Origin: Saitoella complicata NRRL Y-17804
Lineage: Eukaryota; Ascomycota; Saitoellomycetes; Saitoellales; Saitoellaceae
Direction: 5' to 3'
DNA length: 64,000 nucleotides
NCBI RefSeq assembly: GCF_001661265.1
Contig: NW_017567018.1
Location: 62,001 to 126,000, forward strand
In this document: piece after piece, positions 32,636 through 44,160 of the stretch
Layout: each line of letters begins with the position of its first letter
How positions within the stretch are numbered: position 1 is the stretch's first letter
The notes under the pieces: generated by a model
What the model saw: the letters and a program-made list of their open reading frames with translations, nothing else
Told to the model about the DNA's origin: nothing
Databases searched by the model: none
Made by a program: the position numbers and the translations under genes

Positions 32636-33260
32636 TCACTCCCTCTCCGGACTCCGGCTTCTCTCACGCTCCCCTCCTTCACGTCCGCCACGCCCGCGGT
32701 CCTCAGAGACAGGTGGTCTCACAAAAGCAAAATCGACACTCAACTCCTGATCAAAGAACTTTGTTCCATTAGCCCCCTCCACGGCTGCCTTTGCCTCTCC
32801 GAGTGTCGGATATTGAATCAACGCATAACCCTGTGTAAGTCATGGATCAGCGCACGTCACTCGAGCCTTGGGAAGAATGCCTCACCTTTACATATCCTGT
32901 TCTTCGGTCCAAGTTCATGTGCAAGTTTTGGACCTCTCCGTACTCTGCGAAGACGTCTTGCAGTTCCTCTTCCGATGCCTCCTCGTGCACGTTGGTCACC
33001 AGAATGATCCAACCTTCGATGGAACGAACTGGAGTTGACGGTTCGTCGGATGCCGTGTGAGTATAACCACTTTCTATAGACTCAATTAGCGATGCGCAAT
33101 AGTATTACACGCGTGCAGAGACATACCAGGCTCATCGACGACCATTTCATCGGGGTGGTCGTTCCCTGTAACGCATCGTTTAGCACGGCCATCGCGGTGA
33201 TCCTGGACGAGGGAGCGTACCAGCGCTCAAAGCAGCATCATACTGCTCCTCGGTAGACAT
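32636..33260 (-). CDS. Exon-junction-complex RNA-binding protein Y14 (RBM8A)
   Basis: Four exons, 33221-33260, 33127-33165, 32886-33073 and 32636-32830, 153 residues. Y14 pairs with Mago and eIF4A3 to mark spliced junctions. The single RRM is about 46-128: [20 protein letters not shown]..., the Y14-specific [25 protein letters not shown] (read in parts), and [15 protein letters not shown]. The tail [19 protein letters not shown] is the RS-like end of metazoan Y14. Two tiny exons (40 and 39 nt) encode the acidic N-terminus; intron 2 must end at CTATAG, not the later AAAG, to keep the frame. It is head-to-head with RPL34, 175 bp between start codons. S. cerevisiae lacks this protein. Confidence 0.94.
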
Positions 33261-33435
33261 GATCTACGTAATTAATCGAGGGAATGTCAACGTTACATCC
33301 GGGGGACGTGACGCGCTCGGGGGCATCGAAGCCCTAATCACGTGTTCGAGCGGGCTGCACCCCTCGTAGAAATCTGCAGTTTGGTAGGAGACGGGATCAG
33401 TGCAGTCGCCAACACTCAACAAAAAAAGGACTAAG

Positions 33436-34214
33436 ATGGCCCAGAGGTACGTTTGCGACGGGGCGATTATCGCCATTTTCATCCTTATGGTGATGCTGAC
33501 CGTGTCGTCAGATTGACCTACCGCCGCCGTTTGGCCTACAACACCAAGTCCAACAAGGTCCGCATCAGCAAGACCCCTGGTGGCAACCTCCGTTACCTTC
33601 ACATCAAGAAGGCCGGTAAGATCCCCAACTGTGGTGACTGCGGTATCAAGCTCGCTGGTGTACGTATTGGACTTGAATTGAATTGTTTGGGTGGGAGATG
33701 TGAAGGAAATACAGATGAACTGGGATCGGATGGCATGGCAATCCGCGCGACAAACGACAATGTGGGTTTGGGATGTGTGGGTGGATTGGTGTGCATGGGT
33801 GTGGTTTGCGTGGAATTTGGGGGGGGGGAACGGGGGGCATATGGAATTTTCGACAGCAGCTGCGTGAATTGCCGTTCGACCCACGACATCTGATTTCTCG
33901 ATCTTCGATCCCTTGAAACGATTCAAAGCGTTGTTTTGCAGCAATTTACTAACATATACATCAGATCCCCGCCCTCCGTCCCCGTGAGTTCTCCCAGGTC
34001 TCCCGCCGTGTCAAGACCGTCCAGCGTGCCTACGGTGGTTCCCGCTGCGCCAACTGCGTCAAGGACCGTGTCGTCCGTGCTTTCTTGGTTGAGGAGGCCA
34101 AGATCGTCAAGAAGGTTCGTTCAGTCTGACAAGATGTACCGCAGCGTCTGCTAACGATGACTATTGCAGGTGTTGAAGGCTCAGCAGGAGGCCCAGAAGG
34201 CTGTCAAGAAATAA
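33436..34214 (+). CDS. RPL34: 60S ribosomal protein L34 (eL34)
   Basis: Four exons, 33436-33446, 33512-33659, 33965-34114 and 34170-34214, 117 residues. The sequence ([69 protein letters not shown]) is eL34 throughout, with its zinc-ribbon CxxC pairs. The first exon is only 11 nt, common in fungal ribosomal protein genes. Intron 2 is 305 nt, about five times longer than its neighbours, and very G-rich on the coding strand with a run of ten G at 33819-33828. I found no clear C/D or H/ACA snoRNA in it. The gene shares a 175 bp promoter with Y14. Confidence 0.97.
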
Positions 34215-34545
34215 ATGATCTTAATCTATCAGTGATTTTGCTTTTTTCTTGTGTTTGGCGTCTATTGGATCTTTCTCAAAACCTATAGGGAGGCGGAACC
34301 TTGCCGTACATGTTCTCTTGTAGGCATGTGCATTCTTGGAGTAGTTGGTGACGGGCGGCTGCGGCGAAATGGATAAACCGGAGTCCTTTTTGTACGATAC
34401 GTCCATTTGTCCGTCTTCCTTAAAATACTTGTTTCCCAGCCGTAATACCCGTCTGTAGCCATATGCGAGCTTATCGCCTGGGCGTCTGTGCGTACTCGCG
34501 TAACTCCGGGCCCGCATACATCTCCAACGACGCCTGCCAACAGTC
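34215..34545. other. Intergenic between RPL34 and PHO8
   Basis: 331 bp with the RPL34 3' UTR and the PHO8 promoter. No other feature is seen. Confidence 0.5.
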
Positions 34546-36437
34546 ATGACAGAACGAACAGCACCGCTTCTTCGTGGTGCTGACCCAAACACCGACGATG
34601 AAGCCGAATATGACCTGCCCGTCGCTTCATCCTCCAGGCTTCCCACCATCCTCAAGTTCCTTGCTGCCGCACTCGTCACCGTGGCCTGTGTGCTGTTAGG
34701 AGTATACTACACTCACCCGTCGCATCCTCGTGGACATGGAGCTTCGCATAATGGCAAGAGAAACCTTATTCTCATGGTTTCTGATGGTATCGCTTCGCTC
34801 TCCTGTTCAGGAAGTCGCCCGCTAACTGGCTCCTGTCATAGGAATGGGTCCAGCAACAGTGAACTTAGCCCGTACTTTTTGGCAGCAAAAGAACGGACAT
34901 GGCTACGGCGTCCAGCTTCCGCTCGACAAAGCTTTCGTCGGTACCTCACGTACACGCTCCTCGGACAGCTGGGTTACGGACAGTGCTGCCGGAGCCACCG
35001 CCTTCAGTTGTGGCTTGAAGACATACAACGGAGCCATTGGTGTTGATCCTCACCAGAGGCCTTGTGGAACGGTGCTGGAGGCTGCTCACAGGAAGGGATA
35101 CAAGACCGGCTTGGTGGTTACGAGTAGGATCACGCATGCTACCCCTGGCAGTTTCAATGCTCATGTCGTTCATCGTGATATGGAGAACCTTATTGCGGAG
35201 CATCAAGTCGGCCTCACTCCCCTTGGACGTACTGCAGACCTTATGTTCGGTGGAGGACGTTGTCACTTCTTGCCAGCTGGTATGGAGGGATCTTGCCGTA
35301 CCGACACCAAGAATCTTCTCGACATTGCGGCGTCGAACGGTTTCGCTCATATCCAATCCCGCGCGGAGTTTGACGCTTTGAACAAGGGACAGAATGCTAC
35401 TCTCCCCTTGTTGGGTTTGTTCGCCGACGACCACATGGACTATGATGTTGATCGTGACGAGAAGGTTCAGCCCTCTTTGGCTGAGATGGCTGCCACTGCC
35501 CTCGAGGCTTTGAAAGCTGCCACTGAGGATCAGGACGAAGGTTTCTTCCTCATGATTGAGGGATCCAGGATTGATATGGCCCAGCACAACAACGACCCTG
35601 TTGGTGCTGTCAATGATGCTATCATGTACAACCATGCATTCAAGGTGGTTCAGGACTTCATTGACGAAAACCCCGGAACCGTCGTTGTCAGTACCAGTGA
35701 CCACGAGACTGGTGGCTTGAGTGTCGCTAGGCAGATTCACGATACCGTACATGCTTCTTTCCTGTTTCTCTAAAGACTTACTAACCGGGCGCCTACAGTA
35801 TCCTGACTACCTCTGGTACCCTGGCGTCCTCCTCAATGCCACTCGCTCTACTGAAGGCCTTGGTATGGAGCTCGCTGATTACGATGGTAAGGAGTCGAAC
35901 TTGCAGTCCTGGGTGAAGGAGACTATCATCGGTCGCGGTTTGGGTATCTGGGATGCTACTGACGACGAGATTGCGCTCCTCTTGGATGGAAAGAAGTGGA
36001 AGATCTGGCTGTGGGGCAGTTACATCTTGTCTGACATGATATCCCGAAGAGCACAAGTTGGCGTATGTTCTATGATCCTGGATTTTACGGGCTCTGCTAA
36101 CGTCGTTTCTTAGTGGGCTACGCACGGTCACTCCGCAGTCGATGTAAACATCTATGCTTACGGTGACGAAGCCATCGATGTGCTTCGCGGTAACCATGAA
36201 AACACCGAGGTTGGTGACTTCATCGCTACTTACCTCGGCGGGCTCAACCTTGACGAGGTCACCTTGGTGCTCAATGAGAACAACGGTACGATGACCAAGC
36301 CTGTGGGTTTGGCCGAGGCGGAGGCTCTGGGCGCTACATCTAAGGGGTTCACGGACACAGAACTCGGAAGGAAGAGCGACCATTACCACCACGACTTCAA
36401 GAGAAGGGATCTGGAGTTCGACTGTGGTTGTCACTGA
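34546..36437 (+). CDS. PHO8: Vacuolar alkaline phosphatase (PHO8 type)
   Basis: Four exons, 34546-34786, 34842-35746, 35799-36062 and 36114-36437, 577 residues. The enzyme is a type II membrane protein of the vacuole. A basic/acidic cytosolic tail is followed by one membrane anchor at about 34-57 (LPTILKFLAAALVTVACVLLGVYY). The catalytic domain has LILMVSDGMGPATV with the metal-binding Asp, VTDSAAGATAFSCG with the phosphorylated Ser, the metal site ADDHMDYDVDR, MIEGSRIDMAQHNND, STSDHETGG and WATHGHSAVDV. All metal-ligand motifs are intact. The last 60 residues contain a His/Asp/Lys tail (RKSDHYHHDFKRRD). Introns keep phase 1, 0, 0. Nothing odd is seen. Confidence 0.95.
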
Positions 36438-36560
36438 GCTCGGTGACGCCGACCCGATATGGTAGAGGCTAGTCTCATTTTTGCAGGTTTAGGACATTGA
36501 TAAAGTTCGTTGTTATTCACCTAGTAGTATATTCGTACACCTGTTCCGTCGCTGTCATGT

Positions 36561-37168
36561 CTAGAGCTTCTGCTTGATCGATTCCCAGTACTTGGCCAAC
36601 TCATCCTTCTCAGGGTTGGTTGCTGGCCATCCGACCTTCAAACCTTCCTCCTCATTCGGCTTGGGGATCATGTGAATGTGAACGTGCTTCACGACCTGGT
36701 GGGCCATAGGTCCGTTGTTCTGGTGCGAACGTCAGCTACTCGTGTTCCGAGTACCTTGAGAGTTAATGCCACTCATGAGGCACCAGGATCATACCTGAAG
36801 GATGTTGTACTCGTCAGCACCAACAGCAACAGCAAGCTTCTTTGCGGCTGGCAAAAGATCCGCGAGGGATTCGTCGGAGAGCTCGTGCAACTTGACGGCG
36901 TGCTCCTTGGGGATCACGAGAGCGTGACCCTTGGAGAGGGGCTGGATGTCCGCGAAGGCATAGCTATGCAACGGTGTCAGCTTCATGTTCATAGGTTACA
37001 AGATCCTGGAGCAGGTGAGGGGCCATACGTCTTAGCGGTCTCGAAGAGCTTGATGGAGGGGATTTCGCCTGTGTTCGGCGATCAGTTCTCCATTATGCGA
37101 AGGCGATGAATCGAGCGGCTTGAAAACACACCCTTGATAATCTTGCAGAAGATACACGCTGCTGACAT
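36561..37168 (-). CDS. HNT1: HIT-family nucleotide hydrolase HNT1 (HINT1)
   Basis: Four exons, 37132-37168, 37029-37068, 36795-36963 and 36561-36719, 134 residues. HINT proteins cleave AMP from lysine and other amines (adenosine 5'-monophosphoramidase). The start SAACIFCKIIKGEIPSIKLFET and GHALVIPKEHAVKLHELSD lead to the histidine triad HVHIHMIPK near residue 97. Three introns in a 134-residue gene, all with GT-AG ends, keep the frame. The C-terminal WESIKQKL differs from the animal tail but is usual for fungi. The call is firm. Confidence 0.95.
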
Positions 37169-37579
37169 TTTCAATATCTCAATTATTCTGGATCAATGGC
37201 AATTGCTGTTCGTGGACTTCGAAATGCTGTTTTGCAGGGCTCCGCTTGCTCGCGATTGCTGAACGCGGGGAAGCCTGGGACGCCCGTGACATCACGCTCA
37301 AAACACTCGGGTATTCGGACGAAAGAACTCGTAAGAAAATCAAAAGGATTACAATAATAAATCGCTGAAGCTACTGCTACCCGTAACATAGCTATAGCAG
37401 TCCGTTCGATCAAGATGTGCCATGAAAAAGAAAGACCAATGCCAGTAACCCCACACCAGAAGTAACGAAAGAAGAAAAGAAAGAAAAAAAACACCGCGAA
37501 AGTCAATACCCAGATGTGCTATCCTCTTTTATCATCTTCGGTATGCAAACCCTTTGTAATACTCTATACTCTGCACCGT
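37169..37579. other. Intergenic between HNT1 and CRH genes
   Basis: 411 bp holding the HNT1 promoter and CRH 3' UTR. A purine-rich tract (about 37467-37493, mostly GAAA units) is present. No gene is supported. Confidence 0.5.
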
Positions 37580-38925
37580 CTAAGCAAGAACGAGGCCCAT
37601 GGCAGCTGCACCGAGCAAGACGGCTCCGGAGACGAAGAGCTGGGCAGCGCCAGAGGTGGACTTAGAAGAGGTACCCTGAGAGAAGGAGGTACCAACGGTA
37701 GCAGTAGCGGTGGATACAGCAGCGGTGGAGGTAGAAGAAGAGTCGGAGTTGCTGGAACCACGGTTAGAGTCGGCACCAGCGTAGACGGTGTCACCGGTAT
37801 TGGGGTCGGTAGCAGCGGAGGCGGTGGAAGAGGCAGAGGCGGTAGCGGTAGAGTTCAAACCGGTGTCGAGGATGTTCTGGATGGTAGTAGCGTTGCCGGA
37901 GATGATGACATCGTCAACCAAGTAGTTACCGTTCGGGTTGAACCAGTAGGAGGCATCACCGTCCCTGGTAACGTTTGACGGAGGGTCGTAGCACTCAATA
38001 GAGACGTTCCTGACCATAGCGTAGTAGTATCCGTAGTCCTGGATATCCTGAGAGTCCCAGTTGATGGCACCACCAGCCCATGCAATGGTACCCTCAGCGT
38101 TGGAAGCAGCACCACCGGGCCAGATGGAAAGCTGAATACGGGAGGGGGTCTGGGGGAAAGCGTAGAAACCACCAGTAGCGTTCCAGGTCTCGTTCTTGAA
38201 CTTGGTACGACCGATCACACCATCAACAGCCCAGGTGATGTAGTCCTCCTGCCAGTCAATCTCGTACGTGTGCCAATTGGCGTAAGTGTCAGTGTTGGTG
38301 ACGTTTCCACCGTTCTGGTAGTCGAGGGTAGCTTGCCAGAAGTAATTGGTCTGAGTGGTGGTCAAGTTGGCACCGACCCATTCGAAATCGATTTCATCCT
38401 TGACGTCGGAAAGGGCGATGAAAGCGGTAACAACACCCTGCTCATGGGAGGTCTTCAAGGTCGCAGATACCTTTCCGTACCAAACGTAACGGGTGGCGGC
38501 CAAAACGGTACCACCAGAGTTCGCGGGCATGGTAAGCAAGATGGAGTCATCGTAGATCAAGGGGGTACCGGAGACGGTCCAATCGTAAGTGTCCGGGTCA
38601 CCGAGGTAGTCACCAGAAGAGGCGATGTTGTCGGTAGAAGTGAAAGTGTAGGTTTCCGACTTGCAGACGGGGGCGGGGAGACATGCTCCAGGCTCGTAGG
38701 AGAAACGAGGGTCACATCCACCGAGACAGTAAGCACCGATACCGCACTGACCGTACTCTGATCGATTTGTCAGTAAATGCAGCGCATACAATCAAAAAAA
38801 GGACACGTACGGGAACAGCAAGGCGCGGACTCTGGACAAGGGGAGTCCTCAGAGCAAGTGATGGCAGCCGAGGCGAAGCCGGCGACGCTCAAAAGAGCGG
38901 GAACGAGAACAGCCAAACGAACCAT
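37580..38925 (-). CDS. Crh-type GPI-anchored chitin-glucan transglycosylase (GH16)
   Basis: Two exons, 38811-38925 and 37580-38757, 430 residues. Crh enzymes link chitin to beta-glucan in the cell wall. A signal peptide covers about 1-20 (MVRLAVLVPALLSVAGFASA). A Cys-rich module like those at the start of Utr2/Crh2 follows (CSEDSPCPESAPCCSQYGQCG...YCLGGCDP). The GH16 core has the catalytic DEIDFEWVG at Asp159-Glu164, with WHTYEIDW and the GGAINW region as in Crh proteins. Several N-glycosylation sites occur (NVTN, NETW, NATG, NVSI). The end is Ser/Thr/Ala-rich with a GPI signal: small residues then a hydrophobic tail (FVSGAVLLGAAAMGLVLA). The join makes a Gln codon. Confidence 0.94.
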
Positions 38926-39850
38926 CGCGTCGTCGAGAAGAAAGGGAAACGGAAGTGGAAGATCTGGAGGGTTGAAGAGAGACTGTGAGGTTTGATCAGG
39001 TGAAGGGAAGGCGGCTTGGTGTCTTGGCGGGTTTACGATTCCCAGTGGGGCTTCAAGTACGGGGCCCGGATAGCTTCAGTGTTTTTGGCATTTGGGGGCG
39101 TTGCCTACATTAGGCGCCTCCTCACCTCAAAATAGCAACACCGTACAGAAGCTATGCATAGATGAAGCCGGGTCATTGTAGGCGGTGTCGTTTCCAACTG
39201 CAATCAATCAAAGGAATCGCATACTACGGGAAGGTTACGGCCCGCTGCATCCATCGATCTCTCTGTCGAAGCTTTCTCTCGCGCGGGATCAGCGGCTGCA
39301 CGAAGAAGACCCTTGGATGGTTGAACCAATGCGAATTGAAGGTTCTGAGCTGTAGATTGCTAACTGAGAGTGATGACCATTACTCCACTGAAACTGAAGA
39401 CAGCGGTTCACGTGACTCGGGATAAGGTAACGCGTAGTGGCAGTAGCGGCGGTTGTTTACGGCCGGGCGGGAGAAGAGAGAACCCCCGGCGATAACGATG
39501 GAGACGCCAGAGAGGATGTAAGCTGCGATTCGATAGCATACATCCCATGAACATCAATGATAAAGACAGGTAGACAGGTAGACAGACGGACGGACAGACA
39601 GACAGCGCCAACGATAGAGTTGCAGCTACCGGCTTCCCGGTGATCCTCGGTACATGGTCGGGTGCGGCAGCTCTCCTGGGCCACGCGCGCCGTGCGATAC
39701 CGTGATGCGTATGTGGCTGCCCCATCCCTCTGCTTATCAGTACACCACCAAGGGGGCATACACAGCGCGAGTATATAGGGAAGGTAGCATTCAATCAGTC
39801 AGCAGTTGTATCTTCTGCCAGCAGCTTGCTCTACTACACGATCTGGGTTT
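38926..39850. other. Divergent promoter region, CRH / sestrin
   Basis: 925 bp between two divergent start codons, the largest gap between genes outside the repeat island and the 21.6-22.7 kb region. It includes a GACA-type microsatellite (separate entry). No small gene is supported. Confidence 0.5.
39564..39605. repeat. AGAC/GACG microsatellite
   Basis: About 42 bp of imperfect 4-base units: AGACAGGT repeated, then AGACAGACGGACGG and GACAGACAGACAG. It lies in the CRH/sestrin promoter gap, about 250 bp upstream of the sestrin start. Confidence 0.85.
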
Positions 39851-42800
39851 ATGGGAACGGACGGCCGTGCTGCTGTTGGGTCCACGGTTAGGTCGTCAAT
39901 TGGAAGCTATGGAGGAGGGTTGAGGAGCATCAGTCCGGTGCGGTCGCGTGAGTGGTTTCTTGTCACAGTAGTCGTTCAATGCTAATGATGAAGCAGCATC
40001 AACGAGGATATTTCAGGAGGGTGCGAATAGTCGCGTGCGAACAGCGCTACTAGACGGGTTCAGATCGTACGACAAAGCCGAGCGAACACAAACATTGGAG
40101 CAGTTGACCTCCGTGTTGGAGGAATGGACGAAGCAGATCTACACAGGTCGACCTATTGATCAACGGGCTGAATCTCTTGTACCTTCATTGACAAAGCAGT
40201 GTACCACTGACTCCGATTGGGATGAAGTGTTTGATGTCGAGTCGGACGAGGTACCCACTCAGATACAGACAGGTTTCATCGATTCGCCCATCCACTCGCC
40301 ACCAAATGATTCCAACCCAGTCAGTCCGACAAGTAGCGACCCTCTGACTAGTAACCGACTCGGTCGCACTCGAACTCAATCATCAGGTTATGTTGGACCA
40401 TACGGCGTCGACGAACTACTCTTCCCTCATGGACACAGAAGTATGTCCTCACTCTCCCTATCAAGTTTCGAAGAAGAGATTCTGGGTCGCGATGTGTTGC
40501 AGAAGTATTTTGTCAGCGTCATACGCCTGACTGTGGATTGTCCCTTCCAGGATGTTCGTCGAGGCTGTCGCAAGTTGCTCAGGAAACTTAGAACTTTGGG
40601 TGCCGATATTCCTCAACTCACAAGTTTAAGCCCGTCTTTCTTTGTCCCATACTGGGAGACTGTCGGCTTCGCGACATCATCAGATGATCGTCGTGGTCGA
40701 GCGGACTCGTATCCGCAGAGTCCGCCTGACTCCAGTTCTCTCATTTCGTCAATATCTGCCCTCACGAGGCGAGATAATACCATAACAGAAGAGCAGCACT
40801 TTGATTTGAGCGATATCGGGAGCCCCAGTCCAGTCTTGTCGCCTGAACCTTCGAGGAGCGACGACATGACCCCCCGCACGATGAGTCCTCGAGACCTCCA
40901 TTTTACCGAGGATAACCCATACTTTCCGGCAATTGATACCGGTTTTACCCCGCAATATCATTATACTCATAATCCTTGGATGGATGATGGGAGCGATGTT
41001 ACGACTCCTACCGTGGCAATCCCTATTCTCACGCCAAGGAATGCGCCGCCAAGGGCCATGAACATTGGAAGCGGAAGAGCAGATCGACCAGAAGACGAAA
41101 GTCCCGATAATTTACAGCGCCGCACCCGATTCTCTCTAAAACTGCCAAAGAGCGGCAGGTCGAAGCAACTTTCCACGACACATTCCTCCTCTGGGACTTC
41201 TGCATCAAGCAAGAGGGCAGCAAAGGGGAGGGGAAAACATCCTCGACTGGCTAGTGAGAGTTTGCATGAGTTTCAGTGTAAGATATTTGTGGAGTATGGA
41301 CGTGTTTCGAATTATGCAAAGATGCTGGGGTACTTTCCCCGGTATTTAGAGACGATGTGGGAAACGTTCGGTTGCGTGGTGAAGGAGACTCAAGGACCAC
41401 TGCCGTTGCTGTACAAGGTATACATCGGAATCTTGGGTGCAGCGCAGCATCGTTGTCAGTATTTTACGAGTTTGTTGGCTTCGATCTTCTTGGGGTCAGG
41501 AGGTGATTCGGAGTGGTTGAAAGGCCTGGAGTATGCTCCACGAAAGTTTAAGAGGTTGGCGAAGATCAATGCGATCCTGGCTCACCAGCCGTGGAGATTG
41601 AAAGGAGAGCATGTTACAGAGCTAGTGAAGGTGGAAAAGGCATCTGATCGGGAGAGTGCCTGGACGATGGGTGAGGTGGTACACGCTACTTGCGTCCTGG
41701 CGATGTATCACGCTCAGTCTAGCTTTGCTCTCGCCGTGGGTCTTTGTCCTGATGCCGACTGCCTCGGTGGCACAACTACTCAGCGCAGGCCATCCATCAT
41801 TGCCGCTGAGCAGGAGATGCTGGAAGAGAGAAAACCGTCTGTGACTCTGGACGGACACAGTTTTACGAACCCTTGGTCGATGGGGTCTGCTGCGAGTTTC
41901 TCGACAGGCATGGGAGGCATGATGAGCGCGTCTTTGCCTATGTCTTACGTATCTGCGCCGGCTCCAGCTTCCATAATGGGGCCCTATAACACCTTTCAAG
42001 AAGAACCGGATGCTTTCGAGGCGGACAACGACCGTCAGTCAGTCTTTGGACTGTTGAAGAAGAGGAGAGAATCGCTTGCGACATCGGCCGATGTTGAAGA
42101 GTTGGATTTCGTTTCGGAATCAAAGAAAAGTTTCGATCAATGCGTCAAGCTGGACGAGCCCCTTGAGTTGCCCTTCCAAGGTCGTGCTCCAGCAAGCTTC
42201 TTCCTAAGCACCTCTACTCCAAGTCCAGCTGCCGAGTTCCCTCGTGGTGTGCCGGTAATCACGTCGCCTGGTGTTCCTGAGTTGAGGGCCCCGGCGTCGC
42301 AGGCCCAGCCGGCCCTGCTGGAAGACCTCACTCGGTTCTGGGATAAATCGGTGCAAATTGGCCACGACGACTTCAAGATGGATGATCCGGACTATGAAGT
42401 CTTGCAACTCGGTTATCACCGTGAGACTACAAGTGCTATCATTGATCGTTACCTTCCTGGTATTGACGAAAAGGTAGACAGGAGGTTTGAAGAGGCGATT
42501 GATGCATCTGGAGATGGTGATGAGGAATATTTCGTCCCGAATGAAGGCTCACAATCGTCCATCGACACAAGGCCTCTGCGTGAAGCGATCTATTATTACG
42601 CACTCCGCCTGTTAGGCGTCTTTAAGGAGGACTTCGATTACCGGGACTGTAATCTTCTCCTCAATACCCGCGCCAAGCGGTTCATAGCTAGGATCGTTAC
42701 TCAGCCTGAGGGGATTTGTCTGGCCGACTGGAAGGGCATTGCACATGGCCTAGCATCCCATGAAAAGACGTTGCTTGCACTGATTGCTTCTGAGGCTAAA

Positions 42801-42860
42801 TTGACGGCCAACTTGGTCTATGCCATGCGGGCAGTGGATGTGTCTCTTGGAGAAACTTGA
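39851..42860 (+). CDS. Sestrin (PA26 family) homologue with long N-terminal extension
   Basis: Two exons, 39851-39947 and 39997-42860, 986 residues. Exon 1 (MGTDGRAAVGSTVRSS...) is inferred: the long frame has no upstream ATG, and GTGAGT/branch GCTAATGAT/GCAG gives a 49 nt intron in matching phase. Sestrins restrain TORC1 by binding GATOR2, and Sestrin2 senses leucine. The N-terminal 440 residues are Ser/Pro-rich. The PA26 core starts near 457: NYAKMLGYFPRYLETMW, GPLPLLYKVYIGILGAAQHRCQY (Cys519 at the place of the alkylhydroperoxidase-type Cys125), LGSGGDSEWLKGLEYAP, LAHQPWRL. A 250-residue insert precedes the C-terminal half: YHRETTSAIIDRYLP, LREAIYYYALRLLGVF, SHEKTLLALIASEAKL, and NLVYAMRAV. 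Both halves are recognisable, so the family call is strong. Confidence 0.88.
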
Positions 42861-44160
42861 ATTGGGGGATTTTTTAGGCGTTATTTATTGGAGTGGAACA
42901 GTGGGACAGCAGCTATCGGAGTTGAATTACACAAGCATTTTACCTGCTATTTATACCCCAGTAGCCTGGCTGCCCTGCCAGCTATTGAATGAAAACCCCT
43001 TTTTGCACATACAAGTATACCAGTATATGTGCCTGTGGCCCGTGGTGCCTTATGCATCATCGCAATTATCTGGGAATACTTTTTTTGCCTTGATCACGGA
43101 AAAACTCGAGGAAAGTCCCTAGAATTCGAGAACAGCCCTAATAATATTAAGCGAAATCTCAGACAGCTTCTGTGGTGTGCGTACGAAATATCTGAATTTC
43201 GGTTTTCCATGGCGTGTACAAAGCTGCATTGTGCGTCATACCTGGGAGGTGTTGCTCTTCTGGGGTTAACCATGTAGTTTTACGTGCACAATTAGTTTTT
43301 GAAGTATTATTGCCAATTCTCGTCTCGTATCATGCACATCTGCGCTATGATATGAAAGCCAAGCTTTGGTAGAAACCCAACCACATTATTTTTACATAAT
43401 CAAGGGCCTATAGGTAGCCTCGTGTTGGAAATGTCATACAGACAAAGTTGGGTTAACGCGTGAGTTTTTGGTCTGGCCTATATAAAGTAAAATATCACGG
43501 ATTAAGCACAGTTTGTCTTAGTCAAGTACGCGTAATCCAAGTCAAAATCATGGATTAGTCAGGAGTTATACAGGAATTACACATTTCATTGTAGATTACT
43601 ATCCTGGCAGAAATCGAGGCACACCCTGTGTCAAGATTAATCGTGGCCCAAAGAAATGGGCTTGGTCCTTGATTTCTTGTCATGGATAATCCTTGTCGGG
43701 CTTTCGCGCACCCTTTCGCTTGATTTTCTCGGGCATAATCCATGTGTTTTTTTCGGCATAATCCACGCTTCAAAGGGGCTTAATCCAGGCCTGTAACTGC
43801 TGAGGTCTTCGGAGCATATTCGAAATGCTTGATCTGCTCATCTAGTAAAATGGCTTTAGTCGAGCACTTGTTCGATTCCGACCTCGAACGTAGCAGGGTC
43901 TATTCATTATATTATGAGTAGCTTGGGGAACGATCATGCCGTTAACACGCTCCATAAGGAACGCCCAGAACACCCATGTAGGACCTAACCACTCCACAAC
44001 TTCCGCTATATGCAGCAGAATATGGAGGGAAGAAGGGCAGACACTAAGCCGGTTGAAGTTATATTGATATTATAGGCGTTCCTATTCGATGACGAAGTTC
44101 TTGTAAAGTGATCTGAACTTGGCAATTTCCGGGTTCGTGATTTCAAACTCAATCGACATT

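Noticed and set aside
33660-33964. snoRNA hosted in RPL34 intron 2
   Set aside because: No properly placed C (RTGATGA) and D (CTGA) boxes or ACA tail could be paired.
34946-35752. A 268-codon antisense frame over PHO8 exon 2
   Set aside because: A shadow of the PHO8 coding frame with no domain or promoter.
43860-43880. B-box-like GTTCGATTCC suggesting a tRNA
   Set aside because: No matching A box or cloverleaf around it. No convincing tRNA gene was found anywhere in the window.
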